Notes: a model not told the origin generated them from the sequence alone. A DNA stretch of 12,500 nucleotides from Chrysomallon squamiferum (GCA_012295275.1 CM022667.1:3982001-3994500), one strand, 5' to 3'; counted from the first letter of the stretch, positions 1-9,593 are shown. Program-made: numbers and translations.

Positions 1-22
1 CCCGATATACCCGATATACCCG
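1..22 (+). repeat. Short direct repeat, 9-bp unit
   Basis: CCCGATATA is repeated twice plus a partial copy at the very edge of the window. The array may extend further left. Confidence 0.6.
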
Positions 23-146
23 CGTGTCTCTAACCAGACTGCCAGAGCGACATGAACCGAGTAAACTCTGCATGAGGTTCACCGGTGAAAGGGAGAGTCA
101 ATTAGTAGAAACTCTACACTGTCTGCGTGAACACGCTTTTTGTAGT

Positions 147-242
<96 letters not shown>

Positions 243-409
243 ACTGCAACAGCAACAGCAACAGCAACAACAACAACAATAATAGTTATTAGTAGTAGTT
301 ATAGTAGTTGTATATTGGTAGTGGTACTAGTAATAGCAGCAGTAGTACTAGTAGTACTAATCTAGTAGTAGCACTCCTAGTAACAGTAATAATAGTAACG
401 ACAATAATG

Positions 410-454
<45 letters not shown>

Positions 455-465
455 TTAATATTAAT

Positions 466-508
<43 letters not shown>

Positions 509-541
509 TTTAATAAATAAATAAATAAATAAATAAATAAC
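147..541 (+). repeat. Compound trinucleotide and AAAT microsatellite block
   Basis: Nearly 400 bp of changing simple repeats: (TAA)n to about 211, an interrupted (AACAGC/AAC)n to about 280, a TAG/GTA-rich stretch to about 395, (AAT)n with an ATTAAT interior to about 510, and (AAAT)n to 541. Long open frames here are artefacts of the repeats, encoding poly-Ile, poly-Leu and similar runs. Confidence 0.95.
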
Positions 542-1119
542 ATCAGCATCATCAACAATAATAAAAGGACGTTAAAAATAAAATATAAAGTTAGTTTAAT
601 TTTTTGAATTTAGGTTAGATACACACACAAATAACTATACCTCATACTGAAATAAAAGATAAACGATATTTTTAAAAACAGTTTTAAAATAACCAATACT
701 AACAAGGATACAATAAATCTTAGACTCAGTTTATTGCTTGATACTTTAAAACGTGATTCCATTTCCTTTTTTAAGTCTGCTAATTAGTTCAACGTTTAAT
801 CATTATTTAATTCATTTTCTTAACGTATGAAATCATCAAATTACTTGATTTCAAAGTATCTTCTATTTGTCGATATCAGACACACTTTGATTTACTTTTC
901 ACCCTGGGAGAAAATGTAAAATTGATCACCGTTTTATGCAAAATGACATTTTGACCTTTGAACTTTTTTTACAGAAAATGTACCTTCAGGACATCTGACT
1001 AATATCAGTGCATGTATATATCACCAATTGTCACGTGCAGCAAAAACTATATTCTATACGAAAATACTTGGCTTCCACCTCATATATTATAATATACAAT
1101 ACGTTATTGTTGTGTTTTG

Positions 1120-1170
1120 TGTGATGTGTGTGTGTGTGTGTCTGTGTGTGTGTAGGTGTGTGCGTCTGTG
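1120..1170 (+). repeat. Interrupted (GT)n microsatellite
   Basis: Imperfect TG repeats broken by C, A and G substitutions. Confidence 0.8.
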
Positions 1171-1452
1171 TTTAACATTCACATTTAGTAATCTCATTAA
1201 TTATTATAAATTCTTAATGACAAGACAGATCACAAAATTAATTAATATTTTTACGCCCTATAATGATAATGATTTCTGACAAAATAATAATCAGTAAAAA
1301 AAAATATAATAATAATTAAAAAAAGTTAAATTAAAATTAAAATTTTAAAAAATTAAAATTAAAACGAACAGATATTATTATTATTATTTTTTTTTAAATT
1401 GTAACTTAATCAATGTGCAAGAAAAACGTGTAACTTTTCAAGTACAAATTAA

Positions 1453-1474
1453 GGCTGGAAACCAGCTGGCGCCA
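1453..1474. repeat. Adjacent hairpin and palindrome
   Basis: GCTGG-AAA-CCAGC (1454-1466) is a perfect 5-bp hairpin, immediately followed by the palindrome TGGCGCCA (1467-1474). It is unusually GC-rich for this part of the window. No known element recognised. Confidence 0.35.
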
Positions 1475-1937
1475 CAAAACTAGGTTACATTTATGGATTA
1501 GCAGAAAGAGTATAAAAATTAATTTAAAAACAAAAATAATAAGAATACATAACAAACTTACTAATTTATTTAAGAAAGGAAAAAGAATAAAGAAAAAGAT
1601 AACAAAGAACAAAGCAAACAATACCACTGTATCGAGATTTGACCCTAATACCTGGTTTACCCCATGCGTGGGTTTTCTTACCGGTTCAAGAATTTATTTT
1701 ACCGTAGAAATGACTATTTATAAATATATGAATTTGTTAACTGTCGCTTTCGATGTACACGAACATTAATCTTAAAATAAACTTGATTTCAAACAGTGTT
1801 ACAAATATAGAATTGACCGCATGCATTTGAATAAATGACAGAATCTATAGAGACTTTAATATTTGAATCAATTTGAATATTACGGCGTGAAATATAATTT
1901 TGTAACGTTTAATATGAAAAGAAATCAGGCGACACGT

Positions 1938-2180
1938 TTTTTTTTTCTTTTTCGATTAGTAAAAGAAAATGTATTTATATATATATATATATTTTCTTAA
2001 ATGAATTTTCCTATGAACTAAATAAGATACTTTTTTCCTTTGTGGGACATTGAAATGAAAAGAAAGACAGAAAGAAAGAAAATGAAGGAGAATAGAAAAA
2101 GAAAGAACGAAAAGAAAAACATAAACATTGAATAATAATAATAATAGTTTTTATTAAATATAATGCTAATATTAAAAAGC

Positions 2181-2214
<34 letters not shown>
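1938..2214 (+). repeat. Low-complexity block: T run, (TA)n, purine tract, (AAT)n, (TA)n
   Basis: A T run near 1938-1957, (TA)n at about 1975-1992, a GAAA-rich purine tract at about 2052-2120, a short (AAT)n near 2132-2146 and (TA)13 or so at about 2186-2212. Confidence 0.85.
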
Positions 2215-2215
<1 letters not shown>

Positions 2216-2247
2216 ACCGTGGAACTAAACTCGAAAAATGAACAAAT

Positions 2248-2478
2248 GTGTGTGAATGCAGGGCGTTTAAAATGCAAGTCACGCACCGTTACGTAAGTAC
2301 ATACACACCAAACTACTTACTTTTTCTTTTCCCAGAAGATGTGCTAGCAGACGACATAACGATAGTCATCGCTTATAGCCTGATTAAATTGCAAGCGCGC
2401 GTTAACGAAGTAATAAAAGGCTTGAGATACACGAGTATTAAGTCAGGCTTGACAACGTTTTTCGCCCCCTACAAATAG
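2248..2478 (+). other. Unassigned 76-codon ORF with intron-like segment
   Basis: An ATG-started open frame (MCECRAFKMQVTHRY...) ending at TAG, on the strand opposite ESRP and within its intron 3. The second part (EDVLADDITIVIAYSL..., 2334-2478) is complex, not repeat-derived, and richer in G and C than its surroundings. A donor-like GTAAGT at 2293 and an acceptor-like TTTTCTTTTCCCAG ending at 2335 frame a 43-nt segment, very short for an animal intron. I recognise no family. It may be a decayed transposable element, an antisense gene exon, or chance. Confidence 0.15.
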
Positions 2479-2737
2479 TTTTAAAAAAAGAAAAGAAAGA
2501 ATACTCTTCAGAAAGAGATGTTCGTTGACACCCTCTTTTTTTTATCTGTACATTAAACGAACTATGTTCTATAAATAAGTTAACACTTTTTATTATTAAG
2601 AATTCAGATGAGAAAATGAAAATGAAAACAGCTTGTTGAGCGGTTTCAGACGAAGTTTATCTGTAACTTTTAGGAGTTTTAAATTTAACTTTTAAAATAT
2701 AGTTTTAAATATTTGTCAGTTTATTTATTTATATACT

Positions 2738-2831
2738 ACTACTACTACTACTACTAATAATAATAATAATAATAACAATGACAATGACAATTATAATGAT
2801 AAATAAATAAATAAATTTATAAATAGATTTA

Positions 2832-2866
<35 letters not shown>

Positions 2867-2870
2867 ACAA
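2738..2870 (+). repeat. (TAC)n, (TAA)n and (AAAT)n compound microsatellite
   Basis: (TAC)n grades into (TAA)n, then short ACAATG units, then (AAAT)n with interruptions. Confidence 0.9.
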
Positions 2871-2964
2871 AAAATGTGTTCCCACTGTCTCTGATAAACT
2901 GATACCATGTTATCGTCATTAACTCAACCTGTGTACGTTAGCACAAGGAAATGTCACATATATT

Positions 2965-3608
2965 TACCTGCATTAGGTAACCTACGTGTTTCCAGGTATA
3001 AACTGTTTACATTTATAACGTACTTTAACTGTTTTCACCTGTTTACAGTTTACTTGTCTTGTGTGATTTACCTTTTAAATGTTAAAGGTATTTCTTGTTT
3101 ACGCGTGTTAGGTTGTGTATCGCAAAATGTTACCTACATTTTTAAACTGTATTAACTAGATTAAAGTTTCCAGGTATTTACTATGAATTTACATCTGTTT
3201 GATATTGACACAAGGAATGTCAAAGATTTTGTTTATTTTGTTTGTTTATTTAATATTGTAACTCAAAATATTACTTGTGTTTTCACCTGAATTAACTACA
3301 TCTTAAGATAGTTACATTTTAAACTGATCTATATTAATAGTTACATTTTAAACTGATCTATATTAATATTGTAAACTTAGAATGTTAAAGGTCCATTTTG
3401 AAAACTGGCATTACACAGTATAACTTAAACTATTACTTATTTGATTATTTGTAATATAACGGATTCAGGTATTTACAGTTTTAATACATAATATTCTTGT
3501 GTACATGCTTTCAGATATTTGCAATTTATCTGTTAAGTTATTTCAACTTAAATGTTTTATATTTTTATTTATTAGGTATCCTATTTTCAGGTAATTATTA
3601 TTTACCTG
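2965..3608 (+). repeat. Degenerate repeat zone with recurring TTTCAGGTATTTAC motif
   Basis: A motif close to TTTCAGGTATTTACAGTTTA recurs near 2990, 3168, 3463, 3511 and 3585, with decayed spacers. A second phrase, ACACAAGGAAATGTCA and a near copy, appears near 2942 and 3209. Eight CAGGTA or CAGGTG cores, counting both strands, fall in this zone. It looks like an old tandem or dispersed repeat that has drifted, within ESRP intron 3. Confidence 0.4.
3308..3367 (+). repeat. 29-bp perfect tandem duplication
   Basis: The unit beginning AGTTACATTTTAAACTGATC is present twice in a row without a mismatch (3310-3338 and 3339-3367). The lack of differences suggests a recent duplication inside an otherwise degenerate zone. 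Confidence 0.9.
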
Positions 3609-3913
3609 TTATTGGATCTTTAAATATTTAAATTTTCTGTTTTCAAAATTAAGTACTATACAAATGATACAAATACTTCTTATTTCAGTCTCTGTGACTC
3701 AATTAAATTCATCACTTACCTCCAGAAAACAAAAACATTTATACTTATTTACTATGTACCTACATTAATTAGCCCAACTGAAATATTATAAATATTTATA
3801 CTAGTGTTATTAAAAAAATATGTGAATAAATAAAGATTTCGTTTTCTTGTTTTACTTAAGATAGATTCGTATATAAATTTCCACGTATATATATAAAAAA
3901 AAATTAACTATAA

Positions 3914-3967
3914 AGAAGAAAAAAGAAGAAAAGAAAGAAAGAAGAAAGAAAGAAGAAAAGAAGAAAT
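3914..3967 (+). repeat. Pure purine tract (GAA/GAAA)n
   Basis: More than 50 consecutive A/G bases made of AAG and AAAG units. In ESRP sense it is a long polypyrimidine tract, but no exon follows it. Confidence 0.85.
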
Positions 3968-4082
3968 CCATAGGAATGTTATAAAAATAGACTAGGTATT
4001 TGTTATAGCTACAGTTCATATAAGGACACGCCCAAATCTATTCGTTAAATAACAAAAAAATGTTTCCTTTCTTCAACTAGGT

Positions 4083-4160
4083 ATGGCGGACATGGGTCAT
4101 TTATTTAACAGCAGGGAAACAACTTTCTTTAACCACGAACTAACCTACATTTACAAATAA
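4083..4160 (+). other. Small unassigned ORF (25 codons)
   Basis: ATG with G at -3 and G at +4, encoding MADMGHLFNSRETTFFNHEL and five more residues before TAA. It directly follows a T/C-rich stretch ending in AG that resembles a splice acceptor. No homology recognised and chance is likely. Opposite strand to ESRP. Confidence 0.12.
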
Positions 4161-4281
4161 TAAACATTTACCTACACTGACCACCCCATAGACTGCAGCG
4201 TAACATTAAATAAATTTGTAAATAAATCACTTTATTGATAGGCAAGTAAATCTAACTATTTGTATATTAAATAATTATTAC

Positions 4282-4284
<3 letters not shown>

Positions 4285-4312
<28 letters not shown>
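4285..4312 (+). repeat. A28 homopolymer
   Basis: Uninterrupted run of 28 A. It could be the tail of a retroposed copy, but no element body is recognised before it. Confidence 0.9.
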
Positions 4313-4315
<3 letters not shown>

Positions 4316-4904
4316 CAGTATTTTGCAGTGTTGCTATGTCAAGTATTTGAAAAGATATATATATGTGTGTGTGTGTATATATGCATTCAGGTGTATCTAA
4401 TGTTTATGTCAACTAATATATTTATCAGACGCGCGTGCGTATGAGTTTGAGAGCGTGGTATATAAATAACCGCGGTAATAAACGCATGAAGCTTTTTTTT
4501 TTAAGTATCTGTCTGTTACATGTGTGCATAGATGTGTATGTGCGTACATAATCATACATGCTTGAAAAAACATACATATTACATCTGTAAAAATCGATTA
4601 ATGTTCTGCGCACATAATAATAATAACCCTTCAACTAAGGATCATATTACCTGTAATTGACAGGTGTTAAAAATAAAAATAAAAAAAATAAAAAAGAAAG
4701 AACGAAAAATGTACATGTAAAACACACGTGACCAATTGTAACGCGTGACACAAAAACAAAAGCAGCCAATAGAAAGGCGCGTCACAAAAAGAAAGATTAA
4801 TAAACACATACCTCACGTCCGGGCACGAAGTTAATCCATCAGGAAGGTTATTTTAAACGATTAGCTTAAGCTGCTTAATCTCACATGAAAGAAAAAAAGG
4901 ATAC

Positions 4905-5130
4905 AATCAAGCATTTCCTTGATGTTCTTGATCGCGTCTGTCTTATAGAATTTTTTAAATTCCTTTCTCAAGTCAAAAAATCGGCAGAAGTATTTCGGTA
5001 ACGTAATGTTTTTGGTGCACGCCTCCGGGTGTAATAACTGACGTAGATGACACTGTCCATCCGTGACGAAACAAAACGATTTGCCTCCATGGTCTGGATG
5101 TACTCCTTTAGAGATCAGAAACCTGTCCAG
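4905..5130 (-). CDS. ESRP1: ESRP/fusilli, coding exon 3
   Basis: Third coding exon, about 75 codons plus one base. It carries the most recognisable ESRP block: [14 protein letters not shown], then LLHPEA, then LPKYF, then [13 protein letters not shown], and finally IKEMLD. In ESRP this is the second half of the RNase H-like N-terminal domain before the RRMs. The Asp of the VTDG motif corresponds to the conserved Exo II aspartate of DEDDh nucleases such as ERI1. The acceptor is excellent: about 20 T, then CTCAG|CTG, phase 0, continuing exon 2. The 3' end is uncertain. Family alignment suggests stopping at 4905 in phase 1 (MLD followed by a codon starting with T, as in MLDYLG), but the donor there is weak (T|GTATCC). 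A stronger donor (CAT|GTGAGA) lies 20 bases further on at 4885, giving seven extra residues, CILFFFH. The next exon is not in the window. Confidence 0.92.
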
Positions 5131-5135
5131 CTGAG

Positions 5136-5160
5136 AAAAAAAAAAAAAAAAAAAAATAAA
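5136..5160 (+). repeat. A-rich run forming the exon 3 polypyrimidine tract
   Basis: In the sense strand this is a T run of about 20 immediately upstream of the exon 3 acceptor CAG, an unusually uniform polypyrimidine tract. Confidence 0.85.
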
Positions 5161-5215
5161 TGTGGTTAATATTTAATATGTCATGACAGATTTAATAGTT
5201 TATTAATACTGTATT

Positions 5216-5250
5216 TTGTGTGTGTCTATATATATATGTAATGTACGTGT

Positions 5251-5293
<43 letters not shown>

Positions 5294-5390
5294 ATTGTAT
5301 GTATATATTTATGTATATGTATTTATGCATGTATGAATGTGTGTATGTGTGAGGGTTGAATATGTATGTATGTACGCATGCATTTGTGTA
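5216..5390 (+). repeat. (GT)n / (GTAT)n microsatellite
   Basis: Mixed TG, TATG and TGTATG units with a central (GT)n, in intron 2 close to exon 3. Confidence 0.9.
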
Positions 5391-5727
5391 GTGATATATA
5401 ATGTAATACATATTAAAGCTCATAATGATAATATAAAACGCGATGTGAATATGTATTATAAGTTACTTTTCCGACAGAAATAATACAAACAACAACAACA
5501 ACCACCACTACCATCATCATCATTCTCATACTAATAAACTGTGTTCATAAATCACAATCGTGAATATTCGTGTATTTCCGTGGATAACAGAGATATATAT
5601 ATATATTTTTTTATTATTAGTAATAAATAACACATATGACGTCACCCGCTGTGCTTTCATGTTACCGTGTGAAAATGTAATAAATATAACGTGACACTAT
5701 TGTGTTTATAGGGCATATTATTGTCCC

Positions 5728-5749
5728 AAAAAAAAAAAAAAAAAAAAAT
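5728..5749 (+). repeat. A run
   Basis: Homopolymer of about 20 A in intron 2. Confidence 0.85.
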
Positions 5750-5969
5750 ATGAAGTTATTGTTCATTTCTGAAGTATTAAGTTCCAATAACAGTATGCTA
5801 ATTAAAAAGTCCCAGATGTTACCTCTTAGAAAGTAAAAATAGAAAAAATAACAACAACAAATAAAAGAAAACCGTGCCAATTAAAGATTTTGTCTATCAT
5901 ACGGAATTTAATCTTATTGTAACAGTCTTATTTAATAGTAACATAGGTACTAGTAATAATATAATTTTG

Positions 5970-6175
5970 TGGTATGACAGTTGTAGTAGTTATAGTAGTG
6001 ACGTTACTTGTAGCTGTAACAACAGTAGCGGAAGTAATAGTAACAAAATAAAAGAAGTGGTGATGGTAGTAGTAACAGTAGTAGTAGTAGTAGTAGTTGT
6101 TGTTGTTATTGTAATAATGTTATTACTAGTAGTAATAGTAATCTTAGAGTAGCGGTGATAGAAGTAATGGCAGTG

Positions 6176-6212
<37 letters not shown>

Positions 6213-6230
6213 AATCAGTAGCAGCTTTCA
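5970..6230 (+). repeat. (TAG)n trinucleotide region
   Basis: TAG/GTA-rich sequence with interruptions, including a pure (GTA)n stretch at about 6176-6210. It leads into the minisatellite on its right, which seems to have grown from it. Confidence 0.9.
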
Positions 6231-6490
6231 GTTATAAATGTAGAGGTAGCAGTAGTTGTTTTAGTTTTAAATGTAGAAGTAGTAGTAGTGGTAGTTCTAG
6301 TTACAAATGTAGAGATAGTAGTAGTAGTTTTAGTTACATATGTAGAAGTAGTAGTAGTGGTAGTTTTAGTTACAAATGTAGAGGTAGTAGTAGTAGTTTT
6401 AGTTACAAATGTAGAAGTAGTAGTAGTAGTAGAGGTAGTAGTAGTAGTAGTTTTAGTTACAAATGTAGAGGTAGTAGTAGTTGTTTTGCT
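6230..6490 (+). repeat. 33/36-bp alternating minisatellite with TAG core
   Basis: Seven copies of a unit TTTTAGTTACAAATGTAGA followed by (GTA)n. The AAATG of each copy (ATATG in the fourth) starts at 6236, 6269, 6305, 6338, 6374, 6407 and 6461, so spacings are 33, 36, 33, 36, 33 and 54. Two alternating unit types form a 69-bp dimer. All spacings are multiples of three, so two plus-strand frames stay open: one repeats FSYKCRGSSSS-like units, the other VLVTNVEVVVV-like units. There is no sign of a real protein, and it is intronic and antisense to ESRP. Confidence 0.85.
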
Positions 6491-7086
6491 AAGAATGGAT
6501 CAAATTAAAACGGTAGCTGCTACAAAAGCTGCAGTAAAAGTTGTTGTAAGATATATATTTTTTTAATATCGCATTTCGTCACATATTTTATGGTGTTGTA
6601 GCAGCAGCTGTTGACGTTGTCGTGGAAGATAACTGACAGTGTACGTAAGCCTACACCTGTGCCTCAGATGAAATAACGGAAAAAAAAAAAAAAAGTAACA
6701 GCTATTAATGGATGAATGAATTATGTTTAACACACAAGCACGTGGTTTTATAATAACTTATCATTTATCAAACATAAGAGTTTTTTTAATAGCAGCAAAG
6801 AAGCCCGGCCCGGCAATTTTGTTAGACTTTTTTTGAATAATCAATGTTATCCTGGACGGCTATCCCGAATAAAGAGAACATGTTGCAATTCATATTCTGA
6901 ATGAGGTTTCGTATTTGTACGAGTGCTGTTGTTTTGTCATTTTTCTGACGCTATCATTAATAATCACATTTTATTGTTTTTGTCGTAGTCGTGTTTTTCG
7001 TTAACGTGAAGAAGATATATTTTTTTTTCCCAAGGGGTAATGAATATCGAATTTTTGTTCCCCATTTATCTAGATATTTTTACTTA

Positions 7087-7088
<2 letters not shown>

Positions 7089-7121
<33 letters not shown>
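7089..7121 (+). repeat. T33 homopolymer
   Basis: Uninterrupted T run in intron 2. Confidence 0.9.
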
Positions 7122-7295
7122 CCGATGCCATCATGAAAAAGGTATAATGTTTACGCTTTCCAAACGTAACTTGTTGCAATTTTTGAGATGTAATACTATA
7201 AAGTTATTCACTTTAACAGTATACTGAATAATAATTAAAAAAAAAAAAAAAAATCTTGAAGAATTTGAATTTGGTAATTTCAATTATTATCCGTG

Positions 7296-7315
7296 TTTTT
7301 TTTTCTTTCTTTCTC

Positions 7316-7347
<32 letters not shown>

Positions 7348-7355
7348 TTTTTTTC
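7296..7355 (+). repeat. (TTTC)n microsatellite
   Basis: About twelve TTTC units with small interruptions, flanked by T runs. An open frame on the minus strand through it (7213-7602) begins with about 80 non-repetitive codons but matches nothing I recognise and ends in Lys/Glu/Arg repeat-coded residues. Confidence 0.9.
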
Positions 7356-8141
7356 TTGTTGTTGTTCTTAATTTTAAAATTCCAAATAAAATGGGTTTGG
7401 ACCACCATAGAGTAAAATACCGTTTATAAACAATATTCTGTAACGCTATACTGAATGATTCACTTTCTGGTATCCTGAACAAGGATGTGTCTGACACAGA
7501 GACGTTTTCTTTCTTTACTTCTACTTTTCTTTTTTTAAACAGAAACGAGACATCTCTCAACGAGCTCAGGGAAGCAAACAAAATCACGTGTTTCTTTGGC
7601 AAACATCTTCATCCGGGCAAACTTAGCGAACCACGATCTTGAAGGAGCAGTTAAAAAATAAACGTTTTTGTCAAACAAATTGCCCAGCGCAACAAGGGGC
7701 TGATCCAGGATGTTTAGGACGGGGGAGGCGAGTTTTCAGCCGGTGTGTGTGTAATTTATTGCCTCTTTAACAGCGATGCAGCTACAGCATAGTTTTGATA
7801 ACGGGAGTGGTCACTGCATGCATCCTGTCTTTCTTCGAAACCTATCTTATCTTAATGATTGGATGGGTGGATATGTGTTCTTTTTTTTTCAAATAAAAAT
7901 AAAAATTGTATAGGATGTGTAAGGAAGGATCCATAATGGTCTAGGTTTTTTTCCTTTTGTCATGCTAACCTCTTTTAGAACCGACCCTCGCTGTCTATAC
8001 TGGTTGTTGTTTTATTAAAAGTAAACAAAAAAAAAAAACTCGTTTTATCCTAAAACTTATTCCCAACAGAATGATTCCCTCTTTCCGAAAATCTGGGACC
8101 GCCTTTGTAAGAAAACCACTAGAACTTTCAAATTATATATA

Positions 8142-8144
<3 letters not shown>

Positions 8145-8210
<66 letters not shown>
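8145..8210 (+). repeat. (GT)33 microsatellite
   Basis: Sixty-six bases of uninterrupted GT in intron 2. Confidence 0.95.
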
Positions 8211-8211
<1 letters not shown>

Positions 8212-8441
8212 TGCGTTTAAAAATATACAATTCATACCAATTCATTGCGCATACTCTGTATTATTTGTAAAACTTAAATTGATGCTATTCAAACTTAAAT
8301 GATTAAGCACGGCTAGCGTGGACCCTCGTTACCACTTAAACCTTCGCCCCTCACTAGGAAGGAGATGATAGATAACAAGCTTGTTATTACACTTTACTAC
8401 AATTAACAATGGATAAACAGTTAGAAACAAACGATACATAA

Positions 8442-8469
8442 TTTTTTTTTTTTTTTTTTTTTTTTTTTT
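8442..8469 (+). repeat. T28 homopolymer
   Basis: Uninterrupted T run in intron 2. Confidence 0.9.
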
Positions 8470-8631
8470 GCACTGAATATGTAAATGCCTCGTTACCATG
8501 GTTGAAGCCTATAAACCTGTAGTACTATATCATCTGAATAATAAAATAAAAATTAAAAATAGAAAAAAAAAGAAAAAAAAAATTATTCATGAATTGCCAA
8601 CACGTCATTAGACTGCGGTTTGACACTTTTG

Positions 8632-8676
8632 TTCCATATGGCGCAAAATCGACGTGGCATTCTGTAGCATATGGAA
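8632..8676. repeat. 9-bp inverted repeat around a 27-base spacer
   Basis: TTCCATATG (8632-8640) and CATATGGAA (8668-8676) are perfect reverse complements. The spacer is complex sequence. It might be terminal ends of a tiny element or chance; no target-site duplication is seen. Confidence 0.4.
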
Positions 8677-8787
8677 GAAAAGACAACCCAGTTTTACGTA
8701 CGTAGCTAATTAACTGATCTGTTTAATTTTTATATAAAAAAAAAAAATATATATAGAAAGACTGAGAATATATCATGTTAGTATATT

Positions 8788-8888
<101 letters not shown>

Positions 8889-9037
8889 AAATAAAATTGT
8901 TGTGATAATACAACAATCATATCACAAATTATTTAATTTCTAATTGCAAAGAAGGCACCTGGACAGGAAACCTATTCTTTAAAATAATATATAAATAAAA
9001 CTGAAGATGATGAAAGTTCTACTGATGAAGTAAACAA

Positions 9038-9040
<3 letters not shown>

Positions 9041-9116
<76 letters not shown>

Positions 9117-9311
9117 AATAATATAAATAATAATAATAATATAATAAATAAATAAATAAGAAAGTAAATAAATAAAAAAAAAAAAAAAAAATATGGATAA
9201 ACAAATAAACAAATAAATAAATAAATAAATAAAAAAAAAAATAAAATCATACGAATAAACAAATGAATAAATAAGTAATTAATTAAGTATGTAAGTAAAC
9301 AAATAAATAAC

Positions 9312-9342
<31 letters not shown>

Positions 9343-9364
9343 GTAGAAACATAAATAAACAAAC
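9041..9364 (+). repeat. (AAT)n then (AAAT)n compound array
   Basis: (AAT)n to about 9146, then AAAT, AAAC and A-run variants to about 9364. All long open frames on the minus strand here are poly-Ile, poly-Leu or poly-Tyr artefacts of the repeat. Confidence 0.95.
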
Positions 9365-9565
9365 AATAAAATAATTAGAAGGAGTAAGTGAAACAACTTG
9401 TGGAAATTAGTATCAAACTACGGCGGGTTTTTATAGATCAAAAAACTGTTCTGAACCGAAATAAAAACATAAACATAAAACTAAGCCAGCCAGCAAAGTG
9501 GCGTGGATTAAACTGTATGGAAATTGTAAATCCTCTAATCGTATAAAATGAAGACCGAGTCAAGA

Positions 9566-9593
9566 AAAGAAAAGAAAAAAAAAAAAAAAAAAA
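9566..9593 (+). repeat. A-rich run
   Basis: AAAAG units followed by a run of about 20 A. Confidence 0.8.

Larger units (their letters stand above)
1..4904 (-). other. ESRP intron 3, partial (5' portion)
   Basis: Everything left of exon 3 appears to be one intron continuing past the window edge. I looked on the minus strand for the expected continuation, a domain end and then an RRM with a GLPW-type RNP2 motif, and did not find it. The stretch is AT-rich. Segments 542-1115, 1660-1935, 2479-2735, 3609-3900 and 4161-4284 show nothing beyond low-complexity sequence. The intron start is either 4904 or 4884, depending on which donor is used. Confidence 0.7.

Noticed and set aside
24-365. Long open frame with poly-Ile and Ala-Thr repeats
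   Set aside because: Most of it is translation of (TAA)n and (AACAGC)n. Only the first 40 or so codons are complex, and they are treated as a possible element remnant.
1618-1690. Possible tRNA-derived SINE: a B-box-like GGGTCAAATCTC on the minus strand
   Set aside because: One base off the B-box consensus, with no matching A-box at the right distance and no cloverleaf fold.
4800-4884. Possible extra ESRP exon just after exon 3, suggested by GACGTGAG|GTATGT on the minus strand
   Set aside because: Reading on from exon 3 meets a stop before this donor, and no acceptor with a compatible frame and homology was found.
1-4904. ESRP exon 4 and RRM exons
   Set aside because: I looked for the expected domain end and the GLPW-type RNP motif on the minus strand and found neither, so these exons are taken to lie outside the window.
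6155-6566. Two overlapping plus-strand frames encoding Ser/Tyr/Lys/Cys-rich and Val-rich repeats
   Set aside because: Both are open only because the TAG-based repeat has unit lengths divisible by three. No start context, splice signals or homology support a gene.
7213-7602. 129-codon minus-strand frame, MPKKHVILFASL...
   Set aside because: The C-terminal third is microsatellite-encoded Lys/Glu/Arg, the rest matches no family I know, and no splice or conservation evidence supports it.
8972-9262. Several minus-strand frames rich in Leu, Ile, Tyr and Phe that mimic membrane proteins
   Set aside because: They are three frames of the same (AAT)n/(AAAT)n microsatellite.
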